From assembly GCF_009695905.1 (NCBI RefSeq), contig NZ_VUNA01000018.1, forward strand, positions 1 to 40,079: 40,079 nucleotides of DNA, read 5' to 3'. This stretch comes from Mogibacterium kristiansenii (GTDB lineage: Bacteria; Bacillota; Clostridia; Peptostreptococcales; Anaerovoracaceae). Below the pieces are notes generated by a model. It saw only the letters and a program-made list of their open reading frames with translations. It was not told the origin of the DNA and did no database searches. The first letter of the stretch is position 1, and each line of letters opens with the position of its first letter. Shown here one piece after another: positions 1 to 6,699 of the stretch. Both the position numbers and the translations under genes were made by a program.

Positions 1-21
1 TTGACCGGTTCTGCACTATGA

Positions 22-36
22 AGTTTTCAAGGTTCT
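22..36 (-). promoter_or_regulatory. boxA-like antitermination motif in rRNA leader
   Basis: On the minus strand this reads AGAACCTTGAAAACT, close to the boxA-type element found in Firmicute rRNA leaders and spacers. It lies about 28 bp downstream of the P2 -10 box, where an rRNA leader would place it. The 16S gene itself is beyond the left edge of the window, so the identity of the leader is inferred from the promoters and this motif. Confidence 0.5.
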
Positions 37-63
37 TGCTGTCTCATTTGAAACAGCTTATTC

Positions 64-92
64 ATTATAGCGCTTCAGTTGGCTCTTGTCAA
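64..92 (-). promoter_or_regulatory. rRNA operon promoter P2
   Basis: On the minus strand a perfect -35 TTGACA (87-92) is followed by a 17-bp spacer and a perfect -10 TATAAT (64-69). A/T-rich runs (poly-A and poly-T between about 97 and 125) lie directly upstream and resemble an UP element. It is the downstream member of a tandem pair reading out of the left edge, as in Bacillus-type rrn operons. Confidence 0.9.
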
Positions 93-217
93 GCACTTTT
101 TTCAAACTTTTTTAAAAAGTTTTCAGTACTCACGAGCGCGTCCAATGCCATAAAAGCCTTGGAGCCTGCACGCTGCGCCTCCGAGAAGCGTTCGCTTTTC
201 GGTGACGACAAGATAAA

Positions 218-246
218 ATTATACGCGCGTTACAGGCACTTGTCAA
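218..246 (-). promoter_or_regulatory. rRNA operon promoter P1
   Basis: The minus strand has -35 TTGACA (241-246), a 17-bp spacer and -10 TATAAT (218-223), a second perfect-consensus promoter about 150 bp upstream of P2. A/T-rich tracts (247-270) sit upstream. Between P1 and P2 there is a 10-bp inverted repeat (about 180-202) in the leader. Both promoters point to an rRNA operon beginning just left of the window. Confidence 0.88.
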
Positions 247-323
247 CAACTTTTTAAAACTTTTTTTGAAATGGATTAGTTGCAAAAGCAATTTTACCTC
301 GTCCACGCCATACTTCCTGTTTC

Positions 324-728
324 CTAGCCGAAGAAACGCTTGATTTCGATTTCCGCATTCTCCACGGAATCCGATCCATGAATCAGATTATATGTGGTGC
401 TGGAAGCGAAATCCCCGCGAATGGTGCCGGCCGTTCCGTCTTCGAACTTGGTCGCACCCATGAGAATCCGCATTCCTTTTACCGCATTCTCACCTTCCAC
501 AATCATCGCCAGAACCGGGCCGGATGTCATGTATTCCAGCATACCCGGGAAGAACGGCTGATCCGCCACGTGTGCGTAATGTTCCCGCAAAATCTCCTCG
601 CTCAGCGTCATCATCTTCGCCTGGGTAATTTTGTACCCCTTGTCCTCAATTCGAGCAATCACTCTGCCCATCAGGCCGCGCTGTACGCAATCCGGCTTCA
701 GCATGATGTAAGTTCTCTCCTGTGCCAT
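324..728 (-). CDS. ndk: Nucleoside diphosphate kinase
   Basis: Transfers the gamma phosphate from ATP to nucleoside diphosphates through a phosphohistidine, balancing cytoplasmic NTP and dNTP pools. The 134-residue product is the normal family length and carries the active-site segment NLIHGSDS with His117, plus the KPDCVQRGLMG N-terminal segment. The start at 728 (MAQERT) is chosen over a frame-extended upstream ATG because an AGGAGG ribosome binding site lies just ahead of it. The gene follows the DUF815 gene on the same strand after a 78-bp gap that contains a 6-bp hairpin and a T-rich run, so it may be co-transcribed only in part. No clear terminator is seen after it before the rRNA promoters. 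Confidence 0.96.
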   Translation of the reverse strand: MAQERTYIMLKPDCVQRGLMGRVIARIEDKGYKITQAKMMTLSEEILREHYAHVADQPFFPGMLEYMTSGPVLAMIVEGENAVKGMRILMGATKFEDGTAGTIRGDFASSTTYNLIHGSDSVENAEIEIKRFFG

Positions 729-806
729 AGTTTTCCTCCTAATTATATAAAAAAATATTTTCACGGCCGCAAAGTTTTCCGACCGTTCATTAGCGATTTC
801 GGTTGC

Positions 807-2120
807 CTACGCCCTTTCCGAATTATTTTTACCGGCGAGCATATCCACGAATTGTTGTGCCACTCTTCCGGATTCTCCGCCGTGGCGCGTTGCCCAGCGA
901 TCGGCCTCCAGCAGAAGCTCTTCCTCCGGAAGATTTACGCCCTGACGCTCCGCCAAAGTGCGTACGATGTCGTGGTATTCTTGATGCGCCGGCTTGTAGT
1001 AGGCGATGCTGACGCCGAAGCGGGCAGACAGTGACAGTTTCTCCGCCATGGTATCGTTCTTGTGCACGTCGTTGGCATCGGTTTCCTGTCGGTCCGCAAA
1101 GCTTTCCCGAATGAGGTGGCGGCGGTTGGACGTGGCGTAGATCAGCACGTTGTCCGGACGCACCTCCAGGTCGCCCTCGATAACCGCCTTCAGGTACTTG
1201 TATTCCGTCTCTGCGCTTTCAAAGGACAGGTCGTCCATATAAATTATGAAACGATAATTTCGGCTCTTAATAATGCTGATGATTTCCGGCAGGTATTTGA
1301 AGTCGTGCTTGTACACTTCAATCATCCGAAGTCCCCGGTCATAATAGTGATTCAGCAGTGCCTTGATGCTGGTGGATTTGCCGGTACCGGCATCGCCGTA
1401 CAGAAGCACGTTGTTGGCCGGCTGTTCGCTCAGGAACGCTTCCGTGTTGTCGGTCAGCTGTTTTTTCTGGCGCTCATAGCCCACCAAGTCGCCCAGCACC
1501 ACACCGCCGGTGGCGGTAATCGGCACGATCTCCGGTCGGCCGTCCTGCACCGCAATGCGAAAGGCTCGGTTCATTCCGAATTTTCCCACGCCGTAGTGAC
1601 GATAGAATTCCATCACGATATCGTACATTTCTTCCACGGTTTCCGCCCGGTCGATGTCCTCGCTGAGTCGGCACACCCGAACGCTCACGTTGCGGTTGAA
1701 GAACTGTTCTTTCTTCGGCACCGATCTGTAATTCGTGATCAGCCGGAAGCAATTCAACCCTAGGGCTTGCTCCATTTCCGTAAAGTCGTAATCGAACAGC
1801 TGCTTGAAAATAGCGAAGTCGTTCATGGCGAAGTCGTTCACCGTTCCCTCCACGCTGCCGTTCTTCTCCGACACCAGCGTGAACGGATTCTCCGTCATGG
1901 CAATCAGGTATGCCAGATAGTTCTGCCACAGATTCCGGTCAAAACCGTAGGCAGTGCTCACATCCATCAAATCGTGAATCTCATCCAAAATCCGGTCCGT
2001 CAGATGAGCCGGCTCGTAATTTCCGGAATCGAAATCCCGGCAGATGTCCGCCATGCGAAACAGGATGGAATCCTTCCCGATATTTCGGTAGATTACTAAT
2101 TTCGATACTAATTTGTACAT
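807..2120 (-). CDS. DUF815-family AAA+ ATPase
   Basis: A 437-residue predicted P-loop ATPase of the DUF815 family (related to DnaA-like AAA+ ATPases); the cellular role is not established. The N-terminal ~200 residues form a family-specific region. The ATPase core carries Walker A GDAGTGKS (about 242-249) and Walker B IIYMDDLSF (about 292-300). A C-terminal helical lid follows, with the arginine-rich segment LSARFGVSIAYYKP. Length is typical for the family. The start at 2120 has a GAGGGAAAAGAG stretch upstream. A promoter (TTGAAA, 17 bp, TATCAT) lies 60 bp upstream, and ndk follows on the same strand. Confidence 0.88.
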   Translation of the reverse strand: MYKLVSKLVIYRNIGKDSILFRMADICRDFDSGNYEPAHLTDRILDEIHDLMDVSTAYGFDRNLWQNYLAYLIAMTENPFTLVSEKNGSVEGTVNDFAMNDFAIFKQLFDYDFTEMEQALGLNCFRLITNYRSVPKKEQFFNRNVSVRVCRLSEDIDRAETVEEMYDIVMEFYRHYGVGKFGMNRAFRIAVQDGRPEIVPITATGGVVLGDLVGYERQKKQLTDNTEAFLSEQPANNVLLYGDAGTGKSTSIKALLNHYYDRGLRMIEVYKHDFKYLPEIISIIKSRNYRFIIYMDDLSFESAETEYKYLKAVIEGDLEVRPDNVLIYATSNRRHLIRESFADRQETDANDVHKNDTMAEKLSLSARFGVSIAYYKPAHQEYHDIVRTLAERQGVNLPEEELLLEADRWATRHGGESGRVAQQFVDMLAGKNNSERA

Positions 2121-2179
2121 CGCTAATCTCTTTTCCCTCGTTCCAAAATTCTCTTAATCATTGTAAAAGTATCTTATCT

Positions 2180-2208
2180 ATGATATCTCAGACTTCCGAT
2201 TTTTTCAA
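2180..2208 (-). promoter_or_regulatory. Promoter of the DUF815 ATPase gene
   Basis: The minus strand shows -35 TTGAAA (2203-2208), 17-bp spacer and -10 TATCAT (2180-2185), about 60 bp ahead of the start codon at 2120. It is one of two divergent start regions in the 255-bp gap between the ATPase gene and the rightward unknown gene. Confidence 0.6.
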
Positions 2209-2232
2209 TAGGCGCGTTTTCTATATTAGTAT

Positions 2233-2246
2233 TCTTAATATTAAGA
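2233..2246. promoter_or_regulatory. 14-bp perfect palindrome in a divergent intergenic region
   Basis: TCTTAATATTAAGA is a perfect palindrome placed between the leftward ATPase promoter and the rightward start region. It has the shape of a dimeric repressor site and could serve both directions. No regulator can be assigned. An A/T-rich palindrome of this length can also arise by chance. Confidence 0.35.
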
Positions 2247-2302
2247 TTCTCCCATTTCTATTGCAAACATTCTATGGGGGGTATACTCTATATACGAAGA
2301 AT

Positions 2303-2332
2303 TTGGCGGTTGCAAATGCAATTGCATAATAC
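2303..2332 (+). promoter_or_regulatory. Candidate promoter of the rightward unknown gene
   Basis: TTGGCG (2303-2308), 18-bp spacer and TAATAC (2327-2332), placed about 44 bp before the start codon at 2376. The alternative is TTGCAA with TATACT upstream of it, but that spacer is only 15 bp. The spacer holds short TTGCA/TGCAA inverted repeats. This is a tentative call. Confidence 0.35.
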
Positions 2333-2375
2333 CGTCAAAATAACTCTTATCACTATACGAAAGTGAGGTCACAGC

Positions 2376-3005
2376 ATGTTCAACTTTAAACGTACCGAAG
2401 CAGCGGAACTCCATCCGATGGAACTCGCACTTCTGGGAACCGGTGAGGTTACCCTGAATGCCGTCGCTGCGGAGCTGAAGATGCTCGCAGACGCAGATTA
2501 TATCATTATTGATGGGGAAAGCTGCAGAAAAGGCAGTGAGCTTCCGGCTGAGTATCCGGCATACGACCACGTACTCGTCAACAGTCTTTTCTATAAGACA
2601 GAGGAAATTTCGATGGACGCGGTTCCAATGATTGTTGCTTATGGAGTAAAAGAGAGCCTGCGCTATCTCAGCTTTGAGACCGCAAAAGTCTCCAAAGAAC
2701 AGCAGCATAAGATTTACGAATACGCTAAGAAGATTACTGACACCGATAACTTGAGCGAAATCTTTGCATTGGGAAAAGCGGACAAGTATAAGAAGCAGTC
2801 TGCCGATGCAGATTTTGAAGCGTATAAAATGATTTTGAAATCTCTGGCTCCGATACTTACGCCGAAGCTGGACATTATCGGCAAAGCCGCAACCGGCACC
2901 GTAGGCCGGGCATTCCTCGGCGCTTCCGGTCCGGCAGCTACCTCCAATCTGCAAGACAATCCGCAGGACAGCATCGACTGGAACTACCTGCTGAACAGAA
3001 AATAA
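2376..3005 (+). CDS. Conserved-looking protein of unknown function
   Basis: A 209-residue soluble protein I do not recognise. It has no signal peptide or membrane segment. The middle is rich in alpha-helix-forming residues and lysine (SFETAKVSKEQQHKIYEYAKK), and the C-terminal part contains a glycine/alanine-rich stretch (GKAATGTVGRAFLGASGPAA, about 169-188). The start has a GTGAGGT ribosome binding site. The coding call rests on that site, on a strong terminator immediately after the stop codon, and on its standing alone on the plus strand between two leftward genes; a long frame on the opposite strand lacks these. It is transcribed divergently from the DUF815 ATPase gene, which may hint at a shared control region. 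Confidence 0.8.
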   Translation: MFNFKRTEAAELHPMELALLGTGEVTLNAVAAELKMLADADYIIIDGESCRKGSELPAEYPAYDHVLVNSLFYKTEEISMDAVPMIVAYGVKESLRYLSFETAKVSKEQQHKIYEYAKKITDTDNLSEIFALGKADKYKKQSADADFEAYKMILKSLAPILTPKLDIIGKAATGTVGRAFLGASGPAATSNLQDNPQDSIDWNYLLNRK

Positions 3006-3021
3006 GTTCTCACGAATATTT

Positions 3022-3054
3022 ACGGGATAGTTATTGAAAACTATCCCGTTTTTT
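3022..3054 (+). terminator. Rho-independent terminator of the rightward unknown gene
   Basis: An 11-bp perfect stem (3022-3032 with 3039-3049) and 6-nt loop followed by a run of T begin 16 bp after the stop codon. The sequence around it (CACGAAT...GGGATAGTTAT) closely resembles the terminator after rqcH at 28994-29026. Confidence 0.9.
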
Positions 3055-3080
3055 AGTTCTTTGCTTTTCAAGCAACAAAA

Positions 3081-3112
3081 GAAGGTGTTACATGCAAGCA
3101 CGTAACACCTTC
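3081..3112 (-). terminator. Terminator of the peptide transporter gene
   Basis: An 11-bp perfect inverted repeat (3081-3091 with 3102-3112) about 60 bp past the leftward transporter gene. On the minus strand it is followed by a T-rich stretch (TTTTGTTGCTT). It faces the terminator of the convergent gene at 3022-3054. Confidence 0.75.
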
Positions 3113-3169
3113 CAATAATTCATCATTCTATCTTAATTAAAAATCATAAACCTGTTTCTGCAGTGCAGA

Positions 3170-4525
3170 TTACTCTTCCGAAGTACCCCAGGATTCCAGC
3201 TTGTTGGAGAATCCCCACAGGATTGCACCGAATACGATTACTACAACTGCGCAGCCGCCGTAACCCTTGGTGAAGTCCATGGTGTTCAGGAAAGCATACA
3301 GTCTTGGATACAGCTGCTGAGCCAGGAATACGGCGATTGGCCATACACCAAGCAGCAGACCCAGCAGTTTAGCCGGAGCGAACTTGGAGATGAAGGAGTT
3401 ACCCAGAGGGGAGAATACCATCTCACCTACGGACATCAGCAAGCATACCAGAGCCAGCCACATTACGGAGCACTGACCGTTGTCACCGGCGATGTTGTTC
3501 GCAACTACCATTACCAGGTAAGAAACACCCAGCAGGATGCAGCCCAGAGCGGTCTTTCTGAACATGGACATGTCGCCCTGTGGTCTCTGAGACAGCTTAC
3601 GCCATACCACAGCCAGAACCGGTCCCAGGATGATGCAAACCAGAGCGTTTACGGAGTCGAACCAGGATGTAGGAATCTGGAAGCTTCCGATGTACCAGTT
3701 AGCCTTGTTCAGGAAGGCATCTCCATCACCATAACCGAATCTGTAGTATGCTGGCATGTAAGCCATGTACCACAGCATCCAGAATACTGCAGACAGCAGG
3801 GTCAGCAGGATGACAGCAACAACCTTCTTCTTGTCTCCGGATGTGAGCGGAGCTGCTGCTGCAGCTCTCTTCTCTTCGGATACGAATTCACGGGTATCCT
3901 TCTTGAACGGAGTCTTGCCGGCTTCGCCCAGAGCCTTCTTTCCACCGACGGTGAACCAAATCAGGTCGATGATCAGCAACGCACCGCACAGTGTGAATAC
4001 GCCGGTGAAGCTCATCTTTCCGCTGGTAGCCAGAACGGCGATGAAAGTAGTTCCGATGAAGGAACCGATGTTAACGAAAGAATACTGAATGGAGAATGCT
4101 TCGTCCAGTTCTTCCTGATCGGAGAACAGAAGTCCGTTAACGCCGGACAGGTTTCCCTTGAAGAAACCGGTACCAACAGCAACGAGAACGATCATTACCC
4201 ATACCATCTTCAAATCTGTTGCCATTCCGGAAATGATGTAGCCAACACCCATCAGCAGCATACCAATCTGTACGCACAGTCTTGGGCTGATGAAGTGGTC
4301 AGCGAGATATCCACCGATCATCGGTGTGATGTAGGTCCATGCTACGAAAGAAGCGGAGATGGCCGCACCCTTCGCATCGTCAAGTCCGAGACCACCGGAT
4401 GTTGTGTTAGTCGCAATCCAAATGGCCAGCAGATACTTTACAGTGTAGAATGCCATACGCTCGAATGTGAAACCGAGTGCGCAGACATAAAACCCAAATG
4501 GCTTACCTTTTTTTGCAGTTTCCAT
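3170..4525 (-). CDS. POT-family proton-dependent peptide transporter
   Basis: Imports di- and tripeptides with protons across the cytoplasmic membrane. The 451-residue product is almost entirely hydrophobic segments with short loops, consistent with 12 helices of the MFS/POT fold. Family signatures are visible: FERMAFYTVKYLL in helix 1 (the ExxERxxYY region), GGYLADHFI, and VGTGFFKGNLSG in place of the usual GtGxxKPN motif. The start at 4525 follows AGGAGGT. Arginine codons are mostly AGA, as in gdhA and rpsP, suggesting high expression. It is a single-gene transcript with its own promoter, leader and terminator. POT membership is firm; substrate preference cannot be read from the sequence. 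Confidence 0.92.
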   Translation of the reverse strand: METAKKGKPFGFYVCALGFTFERMAFYTVKYLLAIWIATNTTSGGLGLDDAKGAAISASFVAWTYITPMIGGYLADHFISPRLCVQIGMLLMGVGYIISGMATDLKMVWVMIVLVAVGTGFFKGNLSGVNGLLFSDQEELDEAFSIQYSFVNIGSFIGTTFIAVLATSGKMSFTGVFTLCGALLIIDLIWFTVGGKKALGEAGKTPFKKDTREFVSEEKRAAAAAPLTSGDKKKVVAVILLTLLSAVFWMLWYMAYMPAYYRFGYGDGDAFLNKANWYIGSFQIPTSWFDSVNALVCIILGPVLAVVWRKLSQRPQGDMSMFRKTALGCILLGVSYLVMVVANNIAGDNGQCSVMWLALVCLLMSVGEMVFSPLGNSFISKFAPAKLLGLLLGVWPIAVFLAQQLYPRLYAFLNTMDFTKGYGGCAVVVIVFGAILWGFSNKLESWGTSEE

Positions 4526-4574
4526 TTTACTTTTACCTCCTAAAGAAATAACGATAAATGATGAATAATTTACA

Positions 4575-4604
4575 TCAGGCTCCTTTGTCTCGAACCTGAC
4601 AAAG
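4575..4604 (-). promoter_or_regulatory. Alternative hairpins in the peptide transporter leader
   Basis: In the predicted ~175-nt leader two stems share bases. Stem A pairs CTTTGTC with GACAAAG (4598-4604 with 4583-4589, 7 bp). Stem B pairs TCAGGTTC with GAGCCTGA (4592-4599 with 4575-4582, 8 bp with one G-U). They overlap at 4598-4599 and enclose each other's loops, so only one can form fully. This may be a regulatory switch; no known riboswitch class was recognised. Confidence 0.4.
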
Positions 4605-4679
4605 CCTTGGTTATTCCCACACCCATTGAATAAAAATATCTCAAATTCGATGGGACACAGGCTGTAATTAAACTATGGC

Positions 4680-4693
4680 TAGACCATGGTCTA
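4680..4693. promoter_or_regulatory. Operator-like palindrome downstream of the transporter promoter
   Basis: TAGACCATGGTCTA is a perfect 14-bp palindrome lying about 13 bp downstream of the -10 box of the transporter promoter, so a bound repressor would cover the start of transcription. The binding protein is unknown. Confidence 0.55.
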
Positions 4694-4706
4694 ATCCTAC
4701 TCTGTG

Positions 4707-4735
4707 ATTCTATCACCATAGCTTCACATTGTAAA
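4707..4735 (-). promoter_or_regulatory. Promoter of the peptide transporter gene
   Basis: Minus-strand -35 TTTACA (4730-4735), 17-bp spacer, -10 TAGAAT (4707-4712). Predicted transcription start is near 4700, giving a leader of about 175 nt. The rest of this 333-bp gap (about 4736-4858) is A/T-rich with no clear gene or terminator. Confidence 0.7.
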
Positions 4736-4858
4736 CACTTTTAAAAGCTTTTTTTGATTCTATGCAAATTTTTAATACTTTTTTTGTTATCTATTGGAAA
4801 TCTATCAGTTATTTTATTAACCATTTCACAAAATTTCATTTGTCAAGGGGAATTTTTG

Positions 4859-5803
4859 CTATTTCAAAACTTTTTTTACTGCATCTACAATGTCGCTTGC
4901 GGTCATGCCGTATTTCTCCAGCAGCTCTGCCGGCTTTCCGGATTCGCCGAAGGTGTCCTTCTGACCCACCATCTCGATTCGGCACGGTGCGTTCTGCACG
5001 ACCACTTCTGCCACAGCACTGCCCAGGCCGCCGATAACGGAATGCTCCTCTGCCGTTACGATAGCACCGGTTTCCTGTGCTGCCTTGATAATTGCCTCTG
5101 CATCGATCGGCTTGATGGTGTGCATATCCAGAACGCGCGCAGAGATACCCTCTTCTGCCAGAGTTTCTGCAGCGGCCATCGCATCGGCTACCAGAATGCC
5201 GGTTGCGATAACGGTCACGTCAGAACCCTCTCTCAGCTGAGTCGCTTTTCCAATCTGAATCTTCTCTGCCTGCTCATCAGAATACAGCACCGGAACGCCG
5301 GATCTTCCCAGACGGATGTATGCCGGACCGTCGAAATCCACAGCCGCTTCCAGCAGCTTGCGCGCGCTGACAGCATCTGCCGGACACAGTACGGTCATGC
5401 CCGGAATCTCTCTCATCAGGGACAGATCTTCAAAAGTCTGGTGGCTGGCACCGTCTTCACCGACGGTAATTCCCGCATGGGTCGCGCAGATTTTTACGTT
5501 TGCGCCGGTATATCCGATGGAGTTTCGAATGATTTCATAGGCTCTTCCGGCAGCGAACATGGCAAAGGTGCTGGCGCATACCACGTGACCGGACAATGCG
5601 ATTCCGGTGGCCTCCGCATAGAGATCCTGCTCCGAAATACCGCAGTTCACGAAACGTTCCGGATATGCTTTTGCGAAATTCTTTGTCTTTGTGGAACCGG
5701 AAAGGTCCGCATCCATTACCACCAGGTTCGGTCTCTTGGCACCCTCTTCCACCAGAAATTCACCATACGCTTCTCTGGTTGCAATCTTCTTTACATCTGC
5801 CAT
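4859..5803 (-). CDS. tkt: Transketolase, C-terminal subunit
   Basis: Second half of the two-gene transketolase common in Clostridia and Archaea; with its partner it moves two-carbon ketol units in the non-oxidative pentose phosphate pathway. The 314-residue product has the pyrimidine-binding domain (VVMDADLSGST, GISEQDLYAEATGIALSG, and the EDGASHQTFEDLSLMR segment) and the C-terminal transketolase domain with KPIDAEAIIKAAQETG. The start at 5803 (MADVKK) is preceded by GGGAGGTG and overlaps the partner's TAA stop by one base (TAATG), which implies translational coupling. A longer frame to 5872 is open but has no better start. Confidence 0.95.
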   Translation of the reverse strand: MADVKKIATREAYGEFLVEEGAKRPNLVVMDADLSGSTKTKNFAKAYPERFVNCGISEQDLYAEATGIALSGHVVCASTFAMFAAGRAYEIIRNSIGYTGANVKICATHAGITVGEDGASHQTFEDLSLMREIPGMTVLCPADAVSARKLLEAAVDFDGPAYIRLGRSGVPVLYSDEQAEKIQIGKATQLREGSDVTVIATGILVADAMAAAETLAEEGISARVLDMHTIKPIDAEAIIKAAQETGAIVTAEEHSVIGGLGSAVAEVVVQNAPCRIEMVGQKDTFGESGKPAELLEKYGMTASDIVDAVKKVLK

Positions 5804-6630
5804 TACTGTACACCTCCCAGTTCTTCCATTGCCTGCCGGAACTGCTCGTCGTTCGGCGCCTTGCCGTGCCATCCGGCCTGATCTTCCATGAAGGATACGC
5901 CGTGGCCCTTATGGGTCTTAGCGATGATTGCCGTCGGCTGTCCCTTTACCGTCTTGGCTTCATCCAGCGCCGCCAAAATTTCCGGGAAGCTGTGTCCGTC
6001 CACGTTAATCACGTGCCATCCGAAGGTCTGGAACTTTCCGCTCAGCGGCGTTACCTTCTTTACGTCATCTACCTTTCCGTCAATCTGCAGGCCGTTCCAG
6101 TCCACAATCAGCACCAGGTTGTCCAGGTTCCGATGCGCTGCGGACAACGCCGCTTCCCAGATAATGCCTTCCTGCAGTTCGCCGTCTCCGCACAGAGCAT
6201 ACACTCTGCCCGGATTTCCGTCCATCTTTCCGGCCGTCGCCATACCAACCGCAACGGAGAAACCCTGTCCCAGAGAACCGGTGGACATCTCCAGTCCCGG
6301 AACTTTATGCATATTCGGATGTCCCTGGAAGTGACTTCCGATTTTTCTCAGGGTCATCATCTCTTCCACATCGTAGAATCCTCTCTCTGCCAGAGTCGCA
6401 TAGAGCGCCGGTACTGCGTGTCCCTTGGACAGCACGAACTTATCCCGACCTTCCATCTTCGGATTCTCCGGATTGATATTCATGGTATCGAAATAAAGCG
6501 CCGTAAGAATGTCCGTTGCGGACAGGGAACCACCCGGGTGGCCCGAACCGGCTTCGTGGATTGCGCGAATGACATCCACACGAATCTTGCGAGCTGTTTC
6601 TTTCAGCTCATCATAATTTCTGTTACTCAC
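5803..6630 (-). CDS. tkt: Transketolase, N-terminal (TPP-binding) subunit
   Basis: First half of the split transketolase, 275 residues. It carries the thiamine diphosphate/metal site GDGELQEG followed by the conserved asparagine region (DWNGLQIDG), the HPGGSLS segment and SKGHAVPALYA. The GTG start at 6630 (MSNRNYDELKE) is chosen because AGGAGG sits 5 bp upstream; an in-frame upstream ATG has no such site. A good promoter (TGGACA, 17 bp, TATAAT) lies just upstream, so the pair can be transcribed separately from mgtE. The split is the normal form for this lineage, not a frameshift. Confidence 0.95.
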   Translation of the reverse strand: MSNRNYDELKETARKIRVDVIRAIHEAGSGHPGGSLSATDILTALYFDTMNINPENPKMEGRDKFVLSKGHAVPALYATLAERGFYDVEEMMTLRKIGSHFQGHPNMHKVPGLEMSTGSLGQGFSVAVGMATAGKMDGNPGRVYALCGDGELQEGIIWEAALSAAHRNLDNLVLIVDWNGLQIDGKVDDVKKVTPLSGKFQTFGWHVINVDGHSFPEILAALDEAKTVKGQPTAIIAKTHKGHGVSFMEDQAGWHGKAPNDEQFRQAMEELGGVQ

Positions 6631-6667
6631 AACTTCCTCCTGTTCTTGCTTGTGCAAACATAGATTC

Positions 6668-6696
6668 ATTATATTCATATAGCAATAGGTTGTCCA
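6668..6696 (-). promoter_or_regulatory. Promoter of the transketolase pair
   Basis: Minus-strand -35 TGGACA (6691-6696), 17-bp spacer, consensus -10 TATAAT (6668-6673), about 38 bp before the GTG start at 6630. It lies in the 69-bp gap after mgtE. Confidence 0.65.
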
Positions 6697-6699
6697 TAG

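Noticed and set aside
18-257. A 79-codon rightward frame at the left edge
   Set aside because: It covers the two rRNA promoters on the opposite strand and their A/T-rich tracts.
2241-3101. A 286-codon leftward frame over the unknown gene at 2376-3005
   Set aside because: It runs through two terminator hairpins and lacks a ribosome binding site, whereas the rightward frame has one and ends just before a terminator.
4841-4846. TTGACA on the minus strand just after the transketolase stop codon
   Set aside because: No -10 box lies at 16-18 bp and no leftward gene starts there before the DUF815/ndk region.
5803-6630. Split transketolase as a broken gene
   Set aside because: The two-subunit form is normal in Clostridia; each half has its own ribosome binding site and they overlap as TAATG.
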